A DNA stretch of 38,969 bases from an uncultured Lachnospiraceae bacterium. Lineage in GTDB: Bacteria > Bacillota > Clostridia > Lachnospirales > Lachnospiraceae. The notes beneath the pieces are model-generated. The model ran no database searches and was not told the origin of the DNA. It saw only the letters and a program-made list of their open reading frames with translations. This document shows, in pieces, positions 15,820-23,739 of this stretch; position 1 is the first letter of the stretch; every line of letters begins with the position of its first letter. Location of the stretch: assembly GCA_902789175.1 (NCBI GenBank), contig CADANF010000010.1, positions 75,466 to 114,434 on the forward strand, written 5' to 3'. A program made the position numbers and the translations under genes.

Positions 15820-15920
15820 AGTGTGACACCCTATGACGGCTATTTACTATCCTTTTCTATAGGGATAAAAAATTAAAGCCTATATATAGATATAGGGAAT
15901 GCCAGTCATAAGGTGTCACT
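15820..15920. repeat. Long imperfect palindrome, copy 2 of 2
   Basis: Sits in the gap between capsid and connector genes. Left arm AGTGTGACACCCTATGAC (15820-15837) pairs with right arm GTCATAAGGTGTCACT (15905-15920), and CTATAGG/CCTATA inner arms close it. The central 30 bp at 15833-15862 are identical to copy 1 (492-521). The outer arms differ from copy 1 on both sides, yet they remain complementary. Confidence 0.82.
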
Positions 15921-15941
15921 GATTATTAGGTGGTGATAGAT

Positions 15942-16214
15942 ATGATTGTAAATCTTGATGAGATGAAGGGTTACCTTCGAGTGGACTTTGATGACGATGA
16001 TGCACTTATCGAAAGTTTCATCACAACCGGGCAGAATCTCTGTGCAGATATAGCAAGGTTATCCGTGGATGAACTGGGTGCGATTCCATCATCCAAGATT
16101 GCTGTCATGTACGCAGTTGCCTATCTGTATGAACACAGAGAAGATGCAGACCATCATCAGCTGACCATTTCCCTTCGCTCCCTGCTTGAAGGTGTAAGAA
16201 GGAGTGTGTTCTGA
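15942..16214 (+). CDS. Head-tail connector protein, gp6-like
   Basis: About 90 residues. MIVNLDEMKGYLRVDFDDDDALIESFITTGQNL is the usual opening of the HK97 gp6/phage_gp6 connector family, a small all-helical ring protein beneath the portal. YAVAYLYEHREDAD and the closing LRSLLEGVR helix also fit. The ATG at 15942 is chosen because AGGTGGTG lies at 15929-15936; upstream GTG codons are alternatives. The stop overlaps the next gene by 1-3 nt, giving coupled translation. Confidence 0.88.
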   Translation: MIVNLDEMKGYLRVDFDDDDALIESFITTGQNLCADIARLSVDELGAIPSSKIAVMYAVAYLYEHREDADHHQLTISLRSLLEGVRRSVF

Positions 16215-16546
16215 TGGATATTGCACTTTTGAATGTGAGGATTACGGTACAGAAGAATGAAACTGTTGTAGATGCCATCGGCAATCATAAGAATAACTGG
16301 ACTGACTATCACACCTGCTTTGCAACCGTAAGTGGCGAAGGTGGTTCTGAAAAAAGTGTGGCAGGTCTTATCGTAGATGATTCCGATATTTCATTTACGG
16401 TCAGATACTGCAGGGCACTCGCTGACCTGGATATTACAAAGCACAGAGTTCTTTTTGAAGGCTCTTTATATAATATCGTGTCTGTTGACCACATGAACTA
16501 CAAGAAGAAATGCCTGAAACTGAAATGTGAGAAAGTGAGGAGATAG
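16214..16546 (+). CDS. Head-tail adaptor/head closure protein
   Basis: 110 residues, all-beta in pattern (LLNVRITVQKNETVVDAIGNHKNNWTDYHTCFATVSGEG; ISFTVRYC; RVLFEGSLYNIVSVD). This matches the SPP1 gp16-like/phage head-tail joining family that seals the head after packaging. Its position right after the gp6-like connector and before the gp10-like protein is canonical. The start overlaps the previous stop (TGATG). Confidence 0.85.
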   Translation: MDIALLNVRITVQKNETVVDAIGNHKNNWTDYHTCFATVSGEGGSEKSVAGLIVDDSDISFTVRYCRALADLDITKHRVLFEGSLYNIVSVDHMNYKKKCLKLKCEKVRR

Positions 16547-16548
16547 TG

Positions 16549-16929
16549 ATGGCAAATGTAAAGATTGATAACCTTGCAGATGAAATCATGAACGGCCTCA
16601 AGGAGTATGCTGATCTGGCCACAGATGATTTGAAGAAATCTGTAAGGAAGGCAGGAAATACAGTAAGGAAAGATATCGCTGCATCTGCTCCAAAGGATAC
16701 GGGTGCCTATGCGAAGAGCTGGTCAGTCAAGAAAACGAAGGAAACTTCAAATTCACTTGAACTGACGGTGCATTCCAAGAACCGATATCAGCTTGCCCAT
16801 CTTCTTGAACACGGTCACGCAAAACGTGGTGGCGGAAGAGTGGCTGCAAAACCTCACATTGCCCAGGCAGAAGAGAATGCGATTGAAACATTGGAAACAG
16901 AAATCGCAAGAGCACTTGGAGGTATGTGA
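16549..16929 (+). CDS. HK97 gp10-like tail/neck protein
   Basis: 126 residues. The pattern KKSVRKAGNTVRKDIAASAP, DTGAYAKSW, YQLAHLLEHGHAKR, then KPHIAQAEENAIETLE is diagnostic for the HK97 gp10-like family, a minor head-tail joining or tail completion protein. The ATG at 16549 follows GAGGAG; a GTG at 16546 is an alternative start. The stop overlaps the next start by 1 nt. Confidence 0.88.
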   Translation: MANVKIDNLADEIMNGLKEYADLATDDLKKSVRKAGNTVRKDIAASAPKDTGAYAKSWSVKKTKETSNSLELTVHSKNRYQLAHLLEHGHAKRGGGRVAAKPHIAQAEENAIETLETEIARALGGM

Positions 16930-17246
16930 TGGAAGAACTGTTACAAATTATTAAGGAAATGGACATTCCGTTTGCATATGACCATTTTGCAGAGGGAGAA
17001 AGTCCAGATCCACCGTTTATCTGCTATCTCTTGCCCGGCAGTGATAACTTCGCAGCTGACGGAAGAGTGTATCTGAAGGTAAACGAAGTCCATATAGAAC
17101 TGTATACCGATTTGAAGGACTTGTCGGTAGAACAGAAAGTTGAATCTGTGCTTGACAGTCACGGCATTTTTTATGACCGATTGGAAACATGGATTGAAAG
17201 CGAAAAGATGTATGAAGTCCTATATTCATTTGAAATGGAGGCATAA
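16929..17246 (+). CDS. Probable tail terminator protein
   Basis: 105 residues with no strong motif of its own: EELLQIIKEMDIPFAYDHFAEGESPDPPFICYLLP, VNEVHIELYTDLKDLSVEQKVESVLDS, and a final YEVLYSFEMEA strand. The alpha/beta layout and place between the gp10-like and major tail genes match DUF3168/gp11-type tail terminators, which cap the tail tube and join it to the head. GGAGG at 16918-16922 supports the start. Assigned mainly by size and gene order. Confidence 0.72.
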   Translation: MEELLQIIKEMDIPFAYDHFAEGESPDPPFICYLLPGSDNFAADGRVYLKVNEVHIELYTDLKDLSVEQKVESVLDSHGIFYDRLETWIESEKMYEVLYSFEMEA

Positions 17247-17251
17247 AAGCT

Positions 17252-17827
17252 ATGGGTAATAAAGTAAAATACAACCTTAAAAATGTTCATGTTGCAAAGC
17301 TTACTAAAACTGCAGATGGTGAGTATACCTATGAAACTCCAAAGGCAATCCCTGGTGCAGTAAGTATCAGTTTGGATGCCGAGGGTGATTCCAGTCCGTT
17401 CTATGCAGACGGTATCGTGTACTTTCGTTCTACAGCAAACAACGGTTACAGCGGTGACCTTGAGATTGCTCTTATTCCTGAATGGTTCAGAACTGAAATC
17501 TTGAAGGAGGCTCTTGATAAGAACGGTGTGCTTGTTGAGAGTGCTACTGTCACAGAGATGGAGAAGTTCGCACTGTTATTTGAATTTGATGGTGATGTGA
17601 GATGCATCCGTCATGTCCTTTATAACTGCAGTGCATCTCGTCCTTCTATCGAGTCTGAAACTAAGGAAGACGCAATCGAGCCTGGTACAGAGAAGTTATC
17701 TCTTACAGCTGATCCTAGAGAAGATGGTCTTGTTAAGTCAAGAACCGGGGATGCAACTGATGAGGCAACATACAACAACTGGTATAAGAACGTGTACATT
17801 CCTGTTGCCAAGGATACTGTAGGTTAA
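17252..17827 (+). CDS. Major tail (tube) protein, phi13-like
   Basis: 191 residues. YNLKNVHVAKLTKTADGEYTYETPKAIPGAVSISLDAEGD and SPFYADGIVYFRSTANNGYSGDLEIALIPEWFRTEIL are typical of the phi13-type major tail protein family, which stacks as hexamers to make the tube of a long non-contractile tail. The chaperone and tape measure genes follow in the standard order. GGAGG at 17237-17241 is a little far from the ATG. Confidence 0.92.
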   Translation: MGNKVKYNLKNVHVAKLTKTADGEYTYETPKAIPGAVSISLDAEGDSSPFYADGIVYFRSTANNGYSGDLEIALIPEWFRTEILKEALDKNGVLVESATVTEMEKFALLFEFDGDVRCIRHVLYNCSASRPSIESETKEDAIEPGTEKLSLTADPREDGLVKSRTGDATDEATYNNWYKNVYIPVAKDTVG

Positions 17828-17840
17828 GGAGGAGTAGTAT

Positions 17841-18215
17841 ATGCTTAAAAAGGTTATTAATGTCGGTGGTAAACAAGTGGCATTCCGTTCTTCTGCAACG
17901 GTGCCTCGTCTTTATCGTGCCAAATTCAAGAGAGATATTTTCAAGGATTTAGCAAAACTTGAGAGTTCGTATAAGGGCAGCAAGGAAGATGGTGAGGAGT
18001 TCGCAATCGATGATCTTGAAATCTTCGAGAACGTAGCCTACATCATGGCCTACCATGCAGACCATACGATTCCGGCAAATATTGATGACTGGCTTGACCA
18101 GTTCGAGATGTTTTCCATCTATGAGGTATTGCCTGAAATCCTTGCACTTTGGGGTACAAATCTTATTACTGATATTGAGTCTAAAAAAAACTTAAACGCA
18201 GTAGCAGGGAGATGA
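17841..18215 (+). CDS. Tail assembly chaperone gpG-like
   Basis: 124 residues. KVINVGGKQVAFRSSATVPRLYRAKFKRDIFKDL and YIMAYHADHTIPANIDDWLDQFEMFSIYEVLPEI are typical of the upstream (G) tail chaperone of Gram-positive siphophages, which coats the tape measure during tail assembly. The frame ends at TGA 18213-18215, shortly after an A-rich slip site. A -1 frameshift at 18185-18191 would fuse it to the T segment ending at 18376, as in lambda gpG-gpGT. Confidence 0.88.
   Translation: MLKKVINVGGKQVAFRSSATVPRLYRAKFKRDIFKDLAKLESSYKGSKEDGEEFAIDDLEIFENVAYIMAYHADHTIPANIDDWLDQFEMFSIYEVLPEILALWGTNLITDIESKKNLNAVAGR
18185..18191 (+). other. Putative -1 ribosomal frameshift site (A AAA AAC)
   Basis: A run of eight A (18183-18190) followed by C gives the heptamer A-AAA-AAC in the frame of the G gene. 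Slipping back one base here enters a frame that stays open to 18374. The in-frame TAA of that new frame (18182-18184) lies just upstream of the slip, so it does not interfere. Confidence 0.8.
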
Positions 18216-18376
18216 CAACCCCGCTGTTCCTCCTTCGTTGCCTTGAGATAGGACTTTCCATTAAAGACCTTGATTATCTTACCATTGGTATGGTGATGGA
18301 TATCTGGACTGAAAAAGGAAACGACTCCTACAAGTATGACAATGTTGCAACCCAGGAGGACTTCGACAAATTCTAA
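18212..18376 (+). CDS. Tail assembly chaperone T segment (expressed by -1 frameshift)
   Basis: This frame encodes LFLLRCLEIGLSIKDLDYLTIGMVMDIWTEKGNDS and ends EDFDKF. The short helical segment with D-x-x-x-L-T-IGMVMD is typical of gpT-like tail chaperone extensions in these phages. The conventional ATG overlaps the G stop (ATGA at 18212-18215), so re-initiation is possible. The conserved arrangement makes a -1 fusion product of about 178 residues more likely. The frame has no strong ribosome site of its own. Confidence 0.78.
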   Translation: MTTPLFLLRCLEIGLSIKDLDYLTIGMVMDIWTEKGNDSYKYDNVATQEDFDKF

Positions 18377-18388
18377 TAATATTGCAAT

Positions 18389-18419
18389 GGGACTTTTGCT
18401 TATAGCAGGAGTCCTTTTT
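18389..18419 (+). terminator. Terminator-like hairpin before tape measure
   Basis: GGGACT (18389-18394) pairs with AGTCCT (18410-18415), with an inner TGCT-TAT-AGCA stem, followed by TTTTT. The tape-measure ribosome site AAGGAGG starts about 6 nt later. The stem resembles the one before terL at 10602. Confidence 0.6.
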
Positions 18420-18441
18420 GCGTTAAAGGAGGTATCTGCCA

Positions 18442-21400
18442 ATGGCAAATAGAATCAAAGGTATAACCGTTGAGATTGGCGGAGATACCACTAAACTACA
18501 AACAGCATTAAAAGGTGTCAACGGACAGATTAAGAGTACACAGTCTGCTCTTAAGGATGTTGAAAAACTTCTGAAACTTGACCCTACAAATACAACTCTG
18601 CTTGCCCAAAAACAGAAACTTCTTACACAGGCAATCGGAGAAACAAAAGAAAAGCTTGCTACCTTAAAGACAGCAGCACAGCAGGCAAATGAACAGCTGC
18701 AGAAGGGCGAGATTACTCAGGAGCAGTATGATGCTCTTCAAAGAGAGATAGCTGAAACTGAGGCTGAACTTAAAAAGCTTGAATCACAGGCATCAAAAGC
18801 AAATCAGACTCTTGCCAAGATTGGTGAGGTCGGAGAGAAACTTGAAAATGCCGGACAGAAGATTACCAATGTCGGTAAGAAAGTTACAGTAGTATCTACG
18901 GCTGTTACTGCAATGGGCGGAGTTGCCGTAAAGACTGCTGCCGACTTTGAAAGTTCCATGAGCCAGGTTCAGGCTACTATGGGAATTACCAAGGATTCCA
19001 TGTCAACACTTGATGGGCAGTCTGTTAATACAATGGATGCCTTATCTGACCTTGCAAAGGAAATGGGATCTAAGACAGCTTTCTCTGCCAGCGAGTGTGC
19101 CGAGGCATTAAACTATCTTGCACTTGCCGGATATGATACCCAGGAGATGGCAGATACACTTCCTACGGTTCTTAACCTCGCAGCTGCAGGTGGACTTGAC
19201 CTTGCATCAGCATCGGACATGGTTACTGATGCTATGTCTGCCCTTGGAATGGAAACCAAGGACGCTGACAAGATGGTCGATCAGATGGCAAAGACGGCTT
19301 CTTCTACAAACACCTCTGTAGGTCAGTTGGGAGAAGGTATTCTTACTATCGGTGCTACGGCAAAGTCCATCAAGGGTGGTACAGCAGAACTTAATACAGC
19401 ACTCGGTATTCTTGCAAACAATGGTATCAAGGGTGCTGAAGGTGGTACGCATCTTCGAAATGTCATTCTTTCATTACAGAATCCAACCGATAAGGCAGCG
19501 GATACGATGGATGCACTTGGTGTATCTGTATTTGACTCCGAAGGTAATATGAGAAGTCTGAATGATATACTTGGTGACCTTAATACAAGTATGGAAGGAA
19601 TGACTGCTGAAGAAAAAGCCAATATCATCAGTAAGATTTTCAATAAGACCGACCTTTCTTCCGTTAATGCTCTGTTAGCTAATACGGGAGATACCTGGGA
19701 TGAACTGCAGACTTCCATTGAAAACAGCGGTGGAGCAGCACAGCAAATGGCAGACACACAGCTTGATAACCTTTCAGGTCAGCTTACGATTCTGAAATCT
19801 GCAGTAGAGGGTTTTGCTATTTCTATCGGTGAGACTCTTATGCCGATGATCAAGAATATCGTGGCAAAGCTGCAGTCCTTCGTTGACTGGCTGAATAATC
19901 TTGATGAGGGAACGAGAGAAACCATTGTAAAGATAGGACTTTTCGTAGCAGCCTTGGGACCGGCACTTGTCATTATAGGTAATGTTGTGTCGAAGGTCGG
20001 CACGGCTATGAAAGTAATAAGCAAGCTTGGTACGGTTATCAACGGTGCATCAGTAGCAGCTGAAGGTGGAGGCGCAGCAGCGGCGGCTGCCGGAGGTGGC
20101 TTAAGTGCCTGTCTGGGTCCGATACTTGCAGTAGTAGCTGCCATTGCAGTTCTAGTTGCTGCATTCACACATCTTTGGAAAACGAATGAGAATTTCCGAA
20201 AGAATGTCACAGCTATTTGGAACAGAATCAAGGGAATCTTTGATGGGTTTACACAGGGTATTGTTGACAGATTAAATGCGTTAGGTTTCAGCTTTGAAGA
20301 TATCACAGAAGTCATCAAAGCGGTATGGGATGGATTCTGTAACTTCCTTGCACCGATTTTTGAAGGTGTTTTCACATACATTGCAAATGTACTTGAAGAA
20401 ACATTCGGAATTATCACAGGCATCCTGGATATTTTTATTGGTATTTTTACGGGCAACTGGTCACAGGTATGGGAAGGTGTCAAAGGTATCTTCTTATCTA
20501 TCTGGAACTTCATAGTTAACTCGTTTACAAATATCATGAATGTTCTTAAGGGAGTTGCTGATGTTGTTCTTGGATGGTTTGGTACAAGCTGGAATGAAGT
20601 ATGGACAGGCATCAAGGACTTCTTTGTAAATCTGTGGACGGGTATTGCAAACTTCTTCACAGGACTCTGGGAAGGAATCAAGAATGTGGTCACAACTGCA
20701 GTGATGTTTATCGCATCATTCTTTGAGGCGGCATTTGAAATCATTACTCTGCCATTCAGGTTTATCTGGGAGAACTGTAAAGAGATTATCATTACAGTAT
20801 GGAATGCGATTAAGAGCAAGGTCACAACTGTAATAAATGCCGTATCAACAGTGATCAGTACTGTTCTGAATGCAATTAAGACGGTTTTCTCAACGGTATG
20901 GAATGCCATCAAGACGGTGGTGACTACAGTTGTAAATGCGATAAAAACGGTTGTAACGACAGTTTTCAATGCGATTAAGACAACTGCAACAACAGTATGG
21001 AATGCTATCAAAACGGCCGTAACAACGCCGATAAATGCGATTAAGAGTACAGTGAGTACGGTATTCAATTCTGTTAAGAGTACTATTTCTTCAGTATTTA
21101 ACAGTATCAAGAGTACGGCTACTTCTGTATGGAATGGAATCAAGACAGCAATTACATCACCTATCGAAAAGGCAAGAGATACTATCAAGGGAATTGTAGA
21201 TAAGATTAAGGGATTCTTCTCAAGTATGAAGATTTCTCTTCCTCACATCAAACTTCCTCACTTTAAGGTGAGTGGTAGTCTTTCAATTGCACCGCCTTCA
21301 GTTCCACATCTTTCAATAGATTGGTATAAGAATGGTGGTATCATGACCAAGCCTACAGCATTTGGCATGAACGGAAGTTCCTTGATGGTCGGTGGTGAGG

Positions 21401-21627
21401 CAGGCTCCGAGGCTATCCTTCCATTGTCAGGATTCTATAAGCAGCTTGAGGCAATGCTTGACAGCAGACTTAATATGTCCGGCATGGAAAAGTATCTCGC
21501 TATCATTGCGGATAACAGTTCAAAGGGTATCTATCTTGAAGATGGAACACTTGTTGGACATTTACTTCCATCCATTGATGATGGACTTGGCAAACAGCAG
21601 AAATTAACAAGGAGGCTTGCACTATGA
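18442..21627 (+). CDS. Tail tape measure protein
   Basis: 1061 residues, the longest gene in the window. It sets tail length and helps DNA ejection. The N terminus is coiled coil (KLQTALKGVNGQIKSTQSALKDVEKLL). A TP901-type core follows from roughly residue 150 (AADFESSMSQVQATMG, then ALNYLALAGYDTQEMADTLPTVLNLA, DMVTDAMSALG). Hydrophobic, membrane-seeking stretches occur around GPALVIIGNVV and LGPILAVVAAIAVLVAAFTHLW. Residues 788-908 are eleven tandem 11-residue repeats. The C terminus (GGEAGSEAILPLSGFYKQLE) is the usual end of this family. AAGGAGG precedes the ATG. The end overlaps the distal tail gene by 4 nt. Confidence 0.95.
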   Translation: MANRIKGITVEIGGDTTKLQTALKGVNGQIKSTQSALKDVEKLLKLDPTNTTLLAQKQKLLTQAIGETKEKLATLKTAAQQANEQLQKGEITQEQYDALQREIAETEAELKKLESQASKANQTLAKIGEVGEKLENAGQKITNVGKKVTVVSTAVTAMGGVAVKTAADFESSMSQVQATMGITKDSMSTLDGQSVNTMDALSDLAKEMGSKTAFSASECAEALNYLALAGYDTQEMADTLPTVLNLAAAGGLDLASASDMVTDAMSALGMETKDADKMVDQMAKTASSTNTSVGQLGEGILTIGATAKSIKGGTAELNTALGILANNGIKGAEGGTHLRNVILSLQNPTDKAADTMDALGVSVFDSEGNMRSLNDILGDLNTSMEGMTAEEKANIISKIFNKTDLSSVNALLANTGDTWDELQTSIENSGGAAQQMADTQLDNLSGQLTILKSAVEGFAISIGETLMPMIKNIVAKLQSFVDWLNNLDEGTRETIVKIGLFVAALGPALVIIGNVVSKVGTAMKVISKLGTVINGASVAAEGGGAAAAAAGGGLSACLGPILAVVAAIAVLVAAFTHLWKTNENFRKNVTAIWNRIKGIFDGFTQGIVDRLNALGFSFEDITEVIKAVWDGFCNFLAPIFEGVFTYIANVLEETFGIITGILDIFIGIFTGNWSQVWEGVKGIFLSIWNFIVNSFTNIMNVLKGVADVVLGWFGTSWNEVWTGIKDFFVNLWTGIANFFTGLWEGIKNVVTTAVMFIASFFEAAFEIITLPFRFIWENCKEIIITVWNAIKSKVTTVINAVSTVISTVLNAIKTVFSTVWNAIKTVVTTVVNAIKTVVTTVFNAIKTTATTVWNAIKTAVTTPINAIKSTVSTVFNSVKSTISSVFNSIKSTATSVWNGIKTAITSPIEKARDTIKGIVDKIKGFFSSMKISLPHIKLPHFKVSGSLSIAPPSVPHLSIDWYKNGGIMTKPTAFGMNGSSLMVGGEAGSEAILPLSGFYKQLEAMLDSRLNMSGMEKYLAIIADNSSKGIYLEDGTLVGHLLPSIDDGLGKQQKLTRRLAL
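20803..21165 (+). repeat. Eleven 33-bp (11-residue) repeats in the tape measure gene
   Basis: Eleven units of the form NAIKTxVTTVx (for example NAIKTVVTTVV, NAIKTTATTVW, NSIKSTATSVW, NGIKTAITSPI) run without gaps through residues 788-908. An 11-residue period is a hendecad, suited to a long straight coiled coil. Repeat number probably tunes tail length. The DNA units have diverged, which argues against very recent expansion. Confidence 0.9.
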
Positions 21628-22274
21628 TTCCAGATATTTATATTAACGATATTTCAATGTCAAGAATGGGATGGATTCGTGAGAACGTTGATTTTCCGAT
21701 TCCTAAATCGCAGACAGAAACTGTGGTTGTTCCAGGTCGCAATTCTCCTATAAGATTTACAGAGGCTCTTGGTTCGGTATCTTTTGAACCCAGAGCCTTT
21801 ACTGTTAATTTGTCTATGCTTGGAACAAGGGATAAGTTCAACGAACTTGTAAAGGCAGCAGGCAATCAGTTTTCAGGAAGACTTGCGAAGGTTATCTGCA
21901 GTGAAGAACCTGGACTTTACTGTATTGGAACACTCCAGCTGACACCTTCCTATGATCCGATTGAGGGCAGAGGCGAACTTGTAATTGAATGCTCCGATGC
22001 TGATGCATACAGATACCATGTTGTACAGACGCAGGTCATTTTTGATGGGAGTGGAACAATCACACTGGCAAATGACTATATGCCAGTAATACCTGTTGTG
22101 ATTACCACGGCCGAAACAAAGCTGACATGGAGATTGGATAAGGAAACATTCAATAAGACGCTTAGTGCAGGAACCTGGGAAATCCCGGAACTTCAGTTGG
22201 CTCACGGAAATAATACGATTAAGATTGCTGGAAGTGGAAAGACCACCTTTGTTTATAGGGAGGGATGCCTATGA
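21624..22274 (+). CDS. Distal tail protein (Dit)
   Basis: 216 residues. It begins MIPDIYINDISMSRMGWIRE and includes ETVVVPGRNSPIRFTEALG, SFEPRAFTVNLSM, and SGRLAKVICSEEPGLYCIG. The final beta-rich part has GNNTIKIAGSGKTTFVYREG. This is the pattern of the siphovirus Dit/tail component family that forms the hub between the tail tube and baseplate. The ATG overlaps the tape measure stop (ATGA). It is followed by the tail-associated protein, the usual partner. Confidence 0.9.
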   Translation: MIPDIYINDISMSRMGWIRENVDFPIPKSQTETVVVPGRNSPIRFTEALGSVSFEPRAFTVNLSMLGTRDKFNELVKAAGNQFSGRLAKVICSEEPGLYCIGTLQLTPSYDPIEGRGELVIECSDADAYRYHVVQTQVIFDGSGTITLANDYMPVIPVVITTAETKLTWRLDKETFNKTLSAGTWEIPELQLAHGNNTIKIAGSGKTTFVYREGCL

Positions 22275-23728
22275 GTATTTTCAGAGTGTATGTTGATGGT
22301 GCATTGTTTTATCATCCGAACCTTTCCAAGCTTGCAATTACGCAGGCACAGGTAAGCGAGGATGCTGCAAACATTGACAGCCTTAAACTGTCAGCACCGT
22401 TTAATCATCCGTACATTGATTCTATAAAACCTATGGCATCGGTTATCGTGTGCAAGAAAGGTGAGAATGTAGTGTTTGAAGGCAGAGCATTGGATAATGG
22501 TTCGGACTTTTATAACACGCATACCTGGACTTGTGAATCGGCACTTGCCTATCTGAAAGATACCATGCAGCCACCATTTTCATATAAGGGACCACTTAAA
22601 GGTCTGTTTGAGCAGTTTGTTTCTGTCCATAACAAGAGTGTGGAAGACCAGAAGAAATTCAAGGTGGGTAATGTGACGGTTACGGATAATAACGATTATG
22701 TTTCTTACAGCAGTTCTGGTTTCACGATGACAATGGATGCCATCAAGAATAAGCTTATCAATACACACGGTGGCTATCTGCAGGTCAGATATGAAAGTGA
22801 CGGAAAATATCTCGATTATCTTTCCGACTTCGAAACCAAGTCACTGCAGACCGTAGAGTTTGGTAAGAATATCACGGATGTGAAAATTACAAGAGATCAT
22901 ACCGAAAGAGTCACAGTTCTCATTCCTCTTGGAGCAAAGAAGACCGTAACTGAAGAAAATGGCAACGAATCACAGAGCGAAGAGCGAGTAGATATTACTT
23001 CCGTGAATGGGGGCAAGAATTATATTTATGATGATGCTGCAGTAAAGGAAATCGGCTGGATATGGAAATCGGAAGTATGGGATGATGTCACACTTCCCGG
23101 TAACCTTTTAAAGAAGGGACAGTCAAGACTTGCAGATCTTGTAAAGGGTGTAACCAGCATACAGCTTACGATTATTGATGAGTCGGATACTGGTGCTGAC
23201 ATCGGAGATATCCGAGCCAGGATGTATGTGGAGTGTATCTCAAAGCCACATGGTATCAATGGAACATATCTATGTGTGAGCAGGACAAGAGATTATTTGA
23301 ATCCTTCCGGCAATACCATAACCATCGGAGCAAGTGGAGTCACTCTTTCTGCATCTACGGTTAAGCAGGATAAGAACATAGCAGCTATTGAAGATGACCT
23401 TCTTGGCAAGACTTATAAGATTGAAACAATCAGTGGAGAGATTGACAACATCAATGCACAGAAAATGTATCGTACAGAACTGGTGGTTGATGGTGTCAGC
23501 ATCTTCAAGAATAAAGGTCAGACAAGCACTATGCGATGCAAGGTCTATTCCTGGGATAGGGATATTACAGACACTCTTGATGCCGAGTGCTTTGTATGGC
23601 ATCGAAAGTCCTCTGATGAAGAGGCAGACACAGAGTGGGACAAAAACCACATCGGGAAAAAGCAAATAACAATCACTACCGAGGACGTATATGATAATGC
23701 GTCCTTTTATTGTGAAGTGAAAATATAG
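22271..23728 (+). CDS. Tail-associated protein (Tal/prophage endopeptidase-type)
   Basis: About 485 residues. The N-terminal two thirds resemble the gp27-like hub of siphophage Tal proteins (SKLAITQAQVSEDAANIDSL; FEGRALDNGSDFYNTHTWTC; NKLINTHGGYLQVRYESDGK; VEFGKNITDVKITRDHTERV; GISISLTIIDESD-like strands near 23150). The C-terminal part from ~residue 380 is a coiled coil plus an Ig-like segment (TLDAECFVWHRKSSDEEADT). It forms the tail tip and may carry a peptidoglycan-degrading activity, though no catalytic motif is obvious. The start at 22271 is preferred over 22265 because of GGGAGGGATG spacing. Confidence 0.85.
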   Translation: MSIFRVYVDGALFYHPNLSKLAITQAQVSEDAANIDSLKLSAPFNHPYIDSIKPMASVIVCKKGENVVFEGRALDNGSDFYNTHTWTCESALAYLKDTMQPPFSYKGPLKGLFEQFVSVHNKSVEDQKKFKVGNVTVTDNNDYVSYSSSGFTMTMDAIKNKLINTHGGYLQVRYESDGKYLDYLSDFETKSLQTVEFGKNITDVKITRDHTERVTVLIPLGAKKTVTEENGNESQSEERVDITSVNGGKNYIYDDAAVKEIGWIWKSEVWDDVTLPGNLLKKGQSRLADLVKGVTSIQLTIIDESDTGADIGDIRARMYVECISKPHGINGTYLCVSRTRDYLNPSGNTITIGASGVTLSASTVKQDKNIAAIEDDLLGKTYKIETISGEIDNINAQKMYRTELVVDGVSIFKNKGQTSTMRCKVYSWDRDITDTLDAECFVWHRKSSDEEADTEWDKNHIGKKQITITTEDVYDNASFYCEVKI

Positions 23729-23739
23729 GAGGATTTAAC

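Noticed and set aside
19779-21188. A 469-codon minus-strand open frame opposite the tape measure gene
   Set aside because: Its repetitive, low-complexity translation is the shadow of the hendecad repeats and biased codons of the + strand gene; no ribosome site or family.
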